A stretch of DNA of 64,000 nt from Fibrobacter sp. UWB11. Its GTDB lineage: Bacteria; Fibrobacterota; Fibrobacteria; Fibrobacterales; Fibrobacteraceae. A program made the translations under genes and the position numbers. The notes under the pieces are model-generated. The model searched no databases. It was not told the DNA's origin and saw nothing but the letters and a program-made list of their open reading frames with translations. Below, piece after piece: positions 8,535 to 15,993 of the stretch. The stretch spans positions 868,001 through 932,000 of the forward strand of contig NZ_FSRT01000001.1 in the NCBI RefSeq assembly GCF_900143015.1, written 5' to 3'. Every line of letters begins with the position of its first letter. The first letter of the stretch is position 1.

Positions 8535-8652
8535 GTTGTAAAATATCATTTGCAAGTTGTTTTTTTATTGGTTTAAATCTAAAATAAATAATTTATTCAA
8601 TCTGCTTTTTTATAATAATTTTATGTAATAATTTGTCATTAATGTAAAATTT
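8535..8652 (+). repeat. Upstream box pair, copy 2
   Basis: The counterpart of 6417-6534: GTTGTAAAATATCATTTGCA extended by AGTTG at 8535-8559, and the TGTAATAATTTGTCATTAAT box at 8624-8652. The boxes are better conserved than the sequence between them. Confidence 0.65.
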
Positions 8653-9216
8653 ATTCACTAATTTTAAATTTTAAATTTATTTATTTTATTTGTGTTGATA
8701 AGCTGTGGATGGTACGGATTTTGTGAGTAAAGAAATGAAAGCTTTTGGTGTGTTTTTCTTGGAAAACCTTGAATTATCCCTTCTAAAAAATGAGTACGGA
8801 AATAGAGCCTCTTTTCTGAAATGTAAAAAATAACGAGTAAATTACTTTTTTCAGTTTGTTTTTTGCAGAAGTAAAAATATATTTGGCTTCCTTATTTGAT
8901 GCTTTTTGTTTGTGATTTAAAATTGTTGAATTTGTTTTTTCTCCTTGAACTGTATGAATCTGATAATGGTTGTCTTTTGTTAATAAAAATACTTGTTATT
9001 TTATTTATTGTGATAAAGTAATTTGCTGAATTATGGATTGCTGAAATAAAATTGGTTGTTTTGTGTGCTTGGTATGAGCCTGGAAAATTTACAAGGTTGA
9101 AAATCTATCAACACATTTTTTGACGTATGTTTGTAGTGTTTTGGTAATGATGCTGAAACAATTGATAGACACGAATGTGCTTGAGATTAAAACAAAACAA
9201 TAAAAAGGAATAAAAT

Positions 9217-10884
9217 ATGGTTAATTATAAAATTCAAATTGTGACGGGTTCAATGAAAGATGCTGGTACAAATGCTAATGTGTATTTGACTGCAGAAGGT
9301 ACTAATGGCTCTATGACTTGGGCTAATCTTGATAATCCAAAAAAAGATGATTTTGAACAGGGTAATGTAGATACCTTTACGGTTTCTAGTGCTCGTGATC
9401 TTGGTGATATAAATAAAATTACTATTGGTCATGATAATTCTGGAAAACATGCTGGCTGGTTTGTTTCTTCTGTTCAAATCAAAAACGTCTCAACGGGTAA
9501 AACATGGACGTTTTTTACCAATCGTTGGCTAGCTAGGGATGAAGCAGACCATAAACTTAGTGCTACGTTTACGCTGAATAATGGTACTCCGGCTGCGAAT
9601 TATAAAATTATCATTTTTACAGGTGAAGCGAAAGATTCTGGAACTAATGCTAATGTTTACCTTAAGGCTTATGGATCAAATGGTTCCTTTAGCTTAAATA
9701 ACATTAATGATCCTAATGATGATAATGACTTTGAAGCAGGAAATGTTAACACTGTGGTTTATTCGGCAAGTAAAGATATTGGTGATATTTCCCAAATTAC
9801 TATTGGTCATGATAATTCCGGAAAGCACCCAGGTTGGTATTTGGATGGTGTGAAAATTCAAAATCTGAGAACGGGAAAGGTGTGGAACTTCCCTGTTTAT
9901 CGTTGGCTTGCGAAGGATGAAGATGATAAAAAAATTGAAAGAACCGTTTATGCAGGTAAAGATATGCCTCATTATGATTATCTCGGTATGTATCCTAAGA
10001 AGGATAGAGAACCTGGATGGAGTAATGAGTTGAATGGTATTTGTCACGATGCATCTAATTGGTACATGACTCAAGATGGAAATATTTGGAAATTCCCGGT
10101 ATCCTTCGACTTGAATACAACAATAAAAAACGAAGACAAAACGAGAAAAGTATACAAATATCATTATGGTCATCATCTTGGTGATTGTGATTGCTTTAAT
10201 AATTACTTATTTGTTCCTGTCACAGATGATGGGGCTCCTTATGTGGTTGTTTTTTCTACGAATGATATTCATAAGGTTATCGCTAGGAATGTTATGTTGC
10301 TTCCTGATGGAAGGTCTTTCTCTGATATGGCTTGGGTTGCAATTAATCCTAAAAATGGTTTGTTGTTTACGTCTGATGGTTATATTACCAAGAATAAGCC
10401 GATTTATGTTTATTCAATAGATTTTGAAATGATCCGGCTTGGAAAAAATAATTTTTTAAAACTTCATGCACAAGTTAATCTTAAAGATGAAGAATTTGAT
10501 GATTATGTGGAAAGATCCTGTATGCAAGGGGGATGCTTTGACGATAGTAACAATTTGCATCTATGTAATGGGTATTATAAGAATGAACATAGCAATAAGA
10601 AAGGTGGAATCACCGTATTTGAAATTCCAAATCTTCCCTATAAACCCAATGATGAGGTTCTTGTCAAAATAAAGGCTCGTTCTAATCAGTCTCATGACTT
10701 TAGATTCCAATTTAATTCTTATGGTCAGGAACCTGAAGGTTTGACCTATTGGGACTTGGATGATGGTAAAGCTCCGGGAATTCGCGGTCAACTTCATGCG
10801 ATTATGATTGAAAATAACGCTGTTTCCGATGCTTTTAATGGGGGCGGAGATGACCTTTACTTCAAACATTATCGCAAAATCTAA
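9217..10884 (+). CDS. PLAT-PLAT-propeller protein, copy 2
   Basis: A 555-residue paralogue of the preceding gene with the same order: PLAT at 3-118 and 128-246, propeller-like domain from ~255. The PLAT domains are closer to the family consensus than in copy 1 (both have IGHDNSGKH then GWF/GWY, and NRWLA/YRWLA). The C-terminal halves of the two copies are almost identical, while the first PLAT domains differ more, so either selection or gene conversion acts on the propeller. There is no signal peptide. AAGGA precedes the ATG. A terminator follows, so each copy is its own transcription unit. Fine changes in the first PLAT domain may alter the binding target. Confidence 0.85.
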   Translation: MVNYKIQIVTGSMKDAGTNANVYLTAEGTNGSMTWANLDNPKKDDFEQGNVDTFTVSSARDLGDINKITIGHDNSGKHAGWFVSSVQIKNVSTGKTWTFFTNRWLARDEADHKLSATFTLNNGTPAANYKIIIFTGEAKDSGTNANVYLKAYGSNGSFSLNNINDPNDDNDFEAGNVNTVVYSASKDIGDISQITIGHDNSGKHPGWYLDGVKIQNLRTGKVWNFPVYRWLAKDEDDKKIERTVYAGKDMPHYDYLGMYPKKDREPGWSNELNGICHDASNWYMTQDGNIWKFPVSFDLNTTIKNEDKTRKVYKYHYGHHLGDCDCFNNYLFVPVTDDGAPYVVVFSTNDIHKVIARNVMLLPDGRSFSDMAWVAINPKNGLLFTSDGYITKNKPIYVYSIDFEMIRLGKNNFLKLHAQVNLKDEEFDDYVERSCMQGGCFDDSNNLHLCNGYYKNEHSNKKGGITVFEIPNLPYKPNDEVLVKIKARSNQSHDFRFQFNSYGQEPEGLTYWDLDDGKAPGIRGQLHAIMIENNAVSDAFNGGGDDLYFKHYRKI

Positions 10885-10902
10885 TCACCAATAAAACGGG
10901 GG

Positions 10903-10937
10903 AGGAGATCCTGCTTTTGGTGGGACCTCCTTTTTTA
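10903..10937 (+). terminator. Terminator after PLAT-propeller copy 2
   Basis: AGGAG-a-TCC pairs with GGA-c-CTCCT around an 11-base loop, followed by TTTTTTATTT. Confidence 0.75.
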
Positions 10938-10966
10938 TTTATAAACTTTAAAAAAGGAAAAGAAAA

Positions 10967-12229
10967 ATGACTACATATACAATTAGAATTGTTACAGGAA
11001 CAAAAAGGGGTGCAGGAACTAATGCGAATGTTTTTGTAAAAGCTGTTGGCTCAAAAGCGTCTAAAACGTGGAAAAATTTAAAAGATCCTAATGATTTTGA
11101 TGCGTTTGAAAGTGGAGATGTAAATATTATAAAGGTTACATCTTCTACGGATCTTGGCGATATTAAAAAAGCTGAAATCGGTCATGATGACAGTGGACTT
11201 GGTTCAGGATGGTATTTGAAAAATTTTCAAATTACAAATGATAATACAGGAAAAAAATGGTTTTTTGAAGTTAATCGTTGGTTGGCTAGTGATGAAGGTG
11301 ATAAAAAAATAAAAGTTACGCTTACTCCTACTAGCGTAATATCGCCGACACCTTCGGATCCAAATTCAAAAGAGAATCTTTTAAAAAAAATAAACGATTG
11401 GAATAGTTCTAGAACTAATTGTGCTTGGCCGGGAATTCCCAAAAAGAATGTTAAGGCTGGTTTGGAAAAAATTGTAGAATTATATTTTGGTGAAACGGAA
11501 GAATACACTGTTTTTCGTGATTGTGGTGGCTCGAATAAAAAAAATTACAAAACAGGGATTGATCAAGGAAATGGTTTTTCGATTTGTGGTCCTGTTGCGG
11601 TGATGTTTTATTTGGCGAAATTGAATATGGTTCGTCTTATTGATATTGTAACAACACTTTATGAATATGGATATTTGTTGACGTACCATGTTTCCGAAAG
11701 CTTGAGAACTCTTAAGGATAATGACAAAATCGGTACTCTTTATAAATGTAATTTTAAAGAAGTTGCTGATGTTTGTTGGATGATCCAATCCTCATTGGCG
11801 GACAAAGAAGCTGTTGGATCAGTTGATTTTGATTCTAGCTTTTTGACTTTGCATACTCGGTTGGAAGAATTGGTCGATGACGTTGAATTTATATTTAATG
11901 CAAAAAAAATAAAAAAGCAAAGTTCGTGGAGCATTGTTCGTGATGCGAATAAAAATTTTGAAGAGTGGATGAAATATTTAAAAGACGGTGGTGCTGTTTT
12001 TTGGTGTATGCATTCAACAGCTTTGAAAAATGAAATAGATGGAAAAAATAATGATTATGGCCATTTGGAGTTGTCTGATTTACATTGGGTTGTTGTGCTT
12101 GGTGCGAAAAAGTTTACAAATGGTGTGCATATTTCCTTGCATTCATGGGGAAAACTTTATAAGATATCCGTTACTGTTGCTCAATTCCAAAAAATGTCGT
12201 ATGATGCACTGCTTTTTAAAGCTTCGTGA
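10967..12229 (+). CDS. PLAT domain fused to a papain/C39-like cysteine peptidase
   Basis: A 420-residue candidate effector enzyme. Residues 3-117 are a PLAT domain close to those of the two preceding genes. A Ser/Pro linker (~120-140) leads to a domain with papain-fold signatures: Cys207 in GFSICGPVAVMFYLAK at the start of a helix, His373 in DLHWVVVLGA on a strand, and SLHSWGKLYKI near 391-397, where C39-type peptidases have a DPWGK-like strand. Similar domains cleave peptides or act as deamidases or transglutaminases; the substrate cannot be told. No signal peptide, pro-region or visible immunity gene was found. AAAAGGAAAAG precedes the start. The PLAT domain probably targets the enzyme to a lipid or carrier. 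Confidence 0.75.
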   Translation: MTTYTIRIVTGTKRGAGTNANVFVKAVGSKASKTWKNLKDPNDFDAFESGDVNIIKVTSSTDLGDIKKAEIGHDDSGLGSGWYLKNFQITNDNTGKKWFFEVNRWLASDEGDKKIKVTLTPTSVISPTPSDPNSKENLLKKINDWNSSRTNCAWPGIPKKNVKAGLEKIVELYFGETEEYTVFRDCGGSNKKNYKTGIDQGNGFSICGPVAVMFYLAKLNMVRLIDIVTTLYEYGYLLTYHVSESLRTLKDNDKIGTLYKCNFKEVADVCWMIQSSLADKEAVGSVDFDSSFLTLHTRLEELVDDVEFIFNAKKIKKQSSWSIVRDANKNFEEWMKYLKDGGAVFWCMHSTALKNEIDGKNNDYGHLELSDLHWVVVLGAKKFTNGVHISLHSWGKLYKISVTVAQFQKMSYDALLFKAS

Positions 12230-12259
12230 ATATAATTAAAAACGAGTGTTGTTTTTTAT

Positions 12260-12292
12260 AAGCTCTATTTTGAATTGTAAATAGAGCTTTTT
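12260..12292 (+). terminator. Terminator after the PLAT-peptidase gene
   Basis: AAGCTCTATTT and AAATAGAGCTT form an 11-bp stem with an 8-base loop, followed by a T run. Confidence 0.85.
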
Positions 12293-12408
12293 AACTTTTA
12301 TTTGTAGTAAATAAAAGTTATGTAAAATTTTATACACAAAATGTTATTTTGGTAAAATAAGCATATTGTTTTATTGCAGATTAATTACAGCAATACTAGG
12401 AGTATAAT

Positions 12409-12471
12409 ATGTCTTGTGTAAGATTGTTTGGAAACAGGATTGTCTATAAAGATTATGTTGTTTACAGGTAA
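12409..12471 (+). CDS. Possible 20-residue peptide ahead of the phospholipase operon
   Basis: ATG is preceded by ACTAGGAGTATAAT, giving an AGGAG site at ideal spacing. The frame encodes MSCVRLFGNRIVYKDYVVYR and stops. It is basic and rich in Val and Tyr. It could be a leader peptide or chance: the ribosome site is the only positive evidence, and no attenuator hairpin follows closely. Confidence 0.3.
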   Translation: MSCVRLFGNRIVYKDYVVYR

Positions 12472-12603
12472 TCTTGCGATAACGTCTAGTATGTCTGTTT
12501 TTTTATAACGTTTTTAATTTTTTTGTTTGCTTTTGTTATTGACTGTTTAGGATAACGGTAAAACAAAATTATACATCAATAATTATTTCAAGAGGTTATT
12601 AGT

Positions 12604-12789
12604 ATGAATGGACCACATCATAGAAAAACTACCTATAGTGCTTTGAAACTACTTGCAGAATTGAATAACGGAAGTTTTTCAATTAACGGCGTAACTTTGG
12701 TAAAAAATTCAAAAAACTGTATAGAAGAACAAAGCGAAAGACAAGCTGATCTTGATAGTACAGGAACTAGTTTACTTGAAGAGGTTTAA
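12604..12789 (+). CDS. 61-residue protein upstream of the phospholipase gene
   Basis: A small soluble protein with AAGAGG before the ATG; it ends 13 bases before the next start, so the two are cotranscribed. It begins MNGPHHRKTTYSALKLLAEL, a His-rich turn and a helix reminiscent of the first metal-binding helix of zinc phospholipase C/P1 nuclease folds. It is in a different frame from the downstream gene, so it is not a simple extension broken by a stop. It may be a dedicated chaperone, an immunity protein, or a split-off first helix. I do not recognise a family. Confidence 0.6.
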   Translation: MNGPHHRKTTYSALKLLAELNNGSFSINGVTLVKNSKNCIEEQSERQADLDSTGTSLLEEV

Positions 12790-12802
12790 ATAAGGAGTTT
12801 TT

Positions 12803-15800
12803 ATGAGTGAAATTTCTCGTTTTCAATTTCTTGCTGAGACTGGCGTAGGTTACGCTTATTATGCAAAAATAGAGTATAAGAATCCAGGTTCAACTAGTTG
12901 GAAAAGAACAGGATCTCAATGTTCTGTGTCGCTTGGACTCACAAAAGATGTGAATCTTTATGACATCTCCGACATAAAGGAAGGCGCAGAAGTGCGTTTT
13001 TTCATGGATGTAAAGGCTAGCTCCAAAGATAGAACTGCTTCTGAAATTTTTATCTACAAGAAAGGTTCTGTGAATTATGCCAAATATAACGCAAAAGGAA
13101 ACCTTATATCAGGTCCAAAAATTCAATACAAGGGCCTTTACACCTATGAAAATCCGTATGCAACAGTCGTCGAAAATGATGAAGGGCGTGAAGATGTTTC
13201 GTGTTTCAGATTTTTCGCAAAAGCTGGTATCGGTTACGCCTATAGAGTCATGATTGATTATCGAAACAAGACTGGTGTAACTTCCGATGGAAAATCTATT
13301 CGACCGGTAAAATGGCAGAGGACAAGTAGTCAGGGAACGCTTGCTCTTGGACAAATCATGGAATTGGACTTGAATAAAGTTCCCGAAATTAAAGATGGCG
13401 CCGTAGTCCGTTTTCATTTAGATGTTGTTTGGGGAACCTCTGCAACTGCAAGTCAAACATTTATTTATTATAAAAATTCAAAATACCGAGCAGATTATAA
13501 CGGAAAGGGTGCTGTACGTTCTCCTACAATCCAATATTTAGGAAGAATCTTGGGTGTAAACCGAATAGGGGAAATCTCTCGTTTCAGATTTTTTGCAGAG
13601 ACAGGCATTGGTTTTGCTTATTCTGTAAAAATTCAATACAGAAGTTCTGTGTATGATACGTGGAAAACATCTAGTAAATTATGTGACATGGCCTTAGGGC
13701 AGAGCAAGGATGTTTATTTAAGTAATGTTAGTGGATTAAAAGATGGTTATGAAGTCCGATTTTACATGGACATAAATGCGGCTGACGACATATCTGCAAA
13801 TGAGACTTTTATTTATAAGAATAAATCTACTTATTTAGCACAATACAATGCTAAGGGGACAACTGGCGATCCGGTTACCGTTTTTCAGGGAAGAAAAGAA
13901 TGTGTTGATGCAAACGATCCAAATGCAAGGGTTAATAGTTTTAAGTCCAATGCTGTCGTAGGAATTGGTTTTGCTTACGGTATGCAAATCGAATACAGAA
14001 ATCCTATTAGCGGTACTTCTTGGGAAAATTCTTGGCACACTTATACTGAAGATGGTACGGTATGTTTGAGCGAGTCTAAAAGCATCAAATTGGAAAAAAT
14101 ATCCAGCCTAATGGAAGGTGCTCTTGTACGATTAAAAATTGCTATCAAGGTGGGGTCTACGAAATCCGCTTCAGAAACGTTGCGGTATTCAAAAAATGGT
14201 AAGTATTTGGCGAATTATGATATTTCTGGACCTATAAATAGTTCAAAAATCATCTTCAAAGGGCTAGAAAACAATGTGGGAACTATTGGAATTGCGCATT
14301 GGAACAGCCAAACGGACAAGTTTGAAAATGACTTGGAATTTGTAAATGTGGAAGGCGGGAGGGACGATCCTCATACGGATTCTGCTGCTGACAATGATGA
14401 CGAAGCTCGTTATAGTGATTTTGGAGAGAGCTTCACTGCTTATCAGCATTTTATTGATATTCGTGCGGGAAAGAATAGTTCCAATGATTATAATGGCTAT
14501 TCTTTTGGTATCAATGGGGTTTCTAAAGGCGAATACTATGACGGAAATAGTATTACCGACATGGCGAAAAAAAGGGGCAAAGATCACTTAGGTGAGTTCT
14601 GGTCTACAGATGGTTGGGCGGGTGCTATAACAGATTCCGTTTTTGGAGGTAGGCACACAACGGATTCTCAACTCAACTACTGGTTCAATGATGAATATAT
14701 ACATACTCCTGGCAAGGATTGGTATAGACATTGTTCCCCTTCTGTGTGGAATTACTGTTATAATACAACTGATAAGTACGGTCTCATTGCTCAAAATTAT
14801 CCCCTTGCTGAAGATTGTGGAAAAGATAATCAGGGCGTTCCCTATTCTGTATTCCCCTCAGTGGACAATTTAGGACGTTTCTGGTATGAAAAATTCCTGC
14901 TTTCTGGAGATTGCAATGATTTAGGCCCTGTTTTGCACGCTGTGCAGGATGCCAGCATTCCTCACCATACTGCAGGGTTCATGGGAAATCATCATAGTCA
15001 GTATGAATCTGCTATCGAGAAATACTATAACGATATTTTGTATGGTAAAGATTCTAGTCGAAAGAATATATTCAACGATAAGGCGATTGCGTATTTCAAG
15101 AAATGGAGAAGTTCTGCGACAACAGCTAGTGATGTAACATATTCAACGGATTTGAACAAGGTGCCTTCTAAATCTTGGAGAATCGATCATCTTATCACAT
15201 GGATGGCTTTTCAGGCTTATGAAAATTACAAGAAGTACTATGACATTTCCGTAAAGGGTAAGGCAAATCGATTCTCAAATGGTCAATTTGATGATAGCAA
15301 ATGCGACTCTGCATATAAATATGCTTTAGATGATCTTTTGTCTAAGGCTCTCGCCATGACCATGCTTGTCTTGGAAAAGGCAAAAGAGGAATTTGAATCT
15401 AAGTCCATTCCGAGCAGTCGTAAGGTCAAAAAAATCATCTTTAAGGTAACTCTGTCTGCAACTGAAACTAGCATATTTGACGATATGCCATATTACTTGC
15501 ACGTCAAGCACGACTATTGTGGCGGTAGTCTAGAATATAGAATGAACATTCTTAACTGTGGCTCAAATGTCAAGTTGAGCAACACTGAGGAATCTGTTAA
15601 TGGATTATCGTACCAGAGAACTATTGACACATCTGCATGTAAGATTGACAGTAGCAAACTCATTCTCGAATTGGAAAAGGGATCGACTAAAGCGAAACTT
15701 TCTCCATCTGATTTTGAAGTTTCTTATGTGACCGAAGACAATGTAGAACATAGTTACTCCGGTAGAGGCGAAAGTTATTTCCCGAAATTTGAAGATAGTA

Positions 15801-15907
15801 AGAAAGTCTATGAATCTATATCAAAAAAAGTTGTTAGAAAGCCTAGACCGTCAAGGAGGCCTGCTACAAGTTCTCGCGTAAGTGCGAGAAAACCAACGGC
15901 TCGGTAA
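12803..15907 (+). CDS. Four beta domains fused to a zinc-dependent phospholipase C-like domain
   Basis: A 1,034-residue candidate effector. Residues 1-490 are four copies of a ~115-residue beta domain (each opening with RF.F.AETG.G.AY and closing with F.Y.K...A.YNAKG...P.I.Y.G). Residues ~495-870 hold a zinc phospholipase C/P1-nuclease-like domain: His712, Asp716, Pro720 and His722 in LHAVQDASIPHH, then His731 and Glu735 in HHSQYE, matching the family pattern H-x3-D-x3-P-x-H ... H-x3-E. Such enzymes cleave phospholipid head groups. A beta region follows (~875-990), then an Arg/Lys/Pro-rich tail. There is no signal peptide, unlike secreted PLCs. AAGGAG precedes the ATG. The N-terminal tryptophan ligand typical of mature PLC is not evident. 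Confidence 0.75.
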   Translation: MSEISRFQFLAETGVGYAYYAKIEYKNPGSTSWKRTGSQCSVSLGLTKDVNLYDISDIKEGAEVRFFMDVKASSKDRTASEIFIYKKGSVNYAKYNAKGNLISGPKIQYKGLYTYENPYATVVENDEGREDVSCFRFFAKAGIGYAYRVMIDYRNKTGVTSDGKSIRPVKWQRTSSQGTLALGQIMELDLNKVPEIKDGAVVRFHLDVVWGTSATASQTFIYYKNSKYRADYNGKGAVRSPTIQYLGRILGVNRIGEISRFRFFAETGIGFAYSVKIQYRSSVYDTWKTSSKLCDMALGQSKDVYLSNVSGLKDGYEVRFYMDINAADDISANETFIYKNKSTYLAQYNAKGTTGDPVTVFQGRKECVDANDPNARVNSFKSNAVVGIGFAYGMQIEYRNPISGTSWENSWHTYTEDGTVCLSESKSIKLEKISSLMEGALVRLKIAIKVGSTKSASETLRYSKNGKYLANYDISGPINSSKIIFKGLENNVGTIGIAHWNSQTDKFENDLEFVNVEGGRDDPHTDSAADNDDEARYSDFGESFTAYQHFIDIRAGKNSSNDYNGYSFGINGVSKGEYYDGNSITDMAKKRGKDHLGEFWSTDGWAGAITDSVFGGRHTTDSQLNYWFNDEYIHTPGKDWYRHCSPSVWNYCYNTTDKYGLIAQNYPLAEDCGKDNQGVPYSVFPSVDNLGRFWYEKFLLSGDCNDLGPVLHAVQDASIPHHTAGFMGNHHSQYESAIEKYYNDILYGKDSSRKNIFNDKAIAYFKKWRSSATTASDVTYSTDLNKVPSKSWRIDHLITWMAFQAYENYKKYYDISVKGKANRFSNGQFDDSKCDSAYKYALDDLLSKALAMTMLVLEKAKEEFESKSIPSSRKVKKIIFKVTLSATETSIFDDMPYYLHVKHDYCGGSLEYRMNILNCGSNVKLSNTEESVNGLSYQRTIDTSACKIDSSKLILELEKGSTKAKLSPSDFEVSYVTEDNVEHSYSGRGESYFPKFEDSKKVYESISKKVVRKPRPSRRPATSSRVSARKPTAR

Positions 15908-15923
15908 GTTTGCTTAGTTATCT

Positions 15924-15952
15924 AAATCTTTGAATTCGTCGCACAAAGATTT
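15924..15952 (+). other. Intergenic hairpin within the effector operon
   Basis: AAATCTTTG and CAAAGATTT form a perfect 9-bp stem around an 11-base loop. No T run follows directly (a later TTTTTTT is 12 bases on), so it may stabilise or process the message rather than end it. Confidence 0.5.
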
Positions 15953-15993
15953 ATGGTATACAAAATTTTTTTGCGGCGAAAAGGTTATAAAAT

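Larger units (their letters stand above)
8312..9216. other. 905-base non-coding gap between the two PLAT-propeller genes
   Basis: This holds a strong terminator, a decayed copy of the 6352 hairpin, and the second copy of the upstream boxes, followed by ~550 bases of AT-rich DNA with no convincing gene. A 32-codon frame at 8735-8833 (MKAFGVFFLENLELSLL...) lacks a good ribosome site. The stretch from ~8690 to 9200 is absent from the equivalent position of copy 1, so it is either an insertion here or a deletion there. Confidence 0.65.
12230..12603. other. AT-rich gap with terminator and a tiny ORF
   Basis: It holds the terminator of the peptidase gene, then AT-rich DNA with a 20-codon frame behind a strong ribosome site (separate entry). 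The rest presumably contains the promoter of the phospholipase operon; AAGAGG lies before the ATG at 12604. Confidence 0.65.

Noticed and set aside
8735-8833. A 32-codon ORF in the gap between the PLAT-propeller genes
   Set aside because: It has no convincing ribosome site and no similarity to anything nearby; it is likely chance in AT-rich DNA.
12604-15907. The 61-codon gene and the phospholipase gene as one frameshifted gene
   Set aside because: The downstream gene has its own AAGGAG site and a start (MSEISRFQF) matched by its sister gene, so the two are separate.
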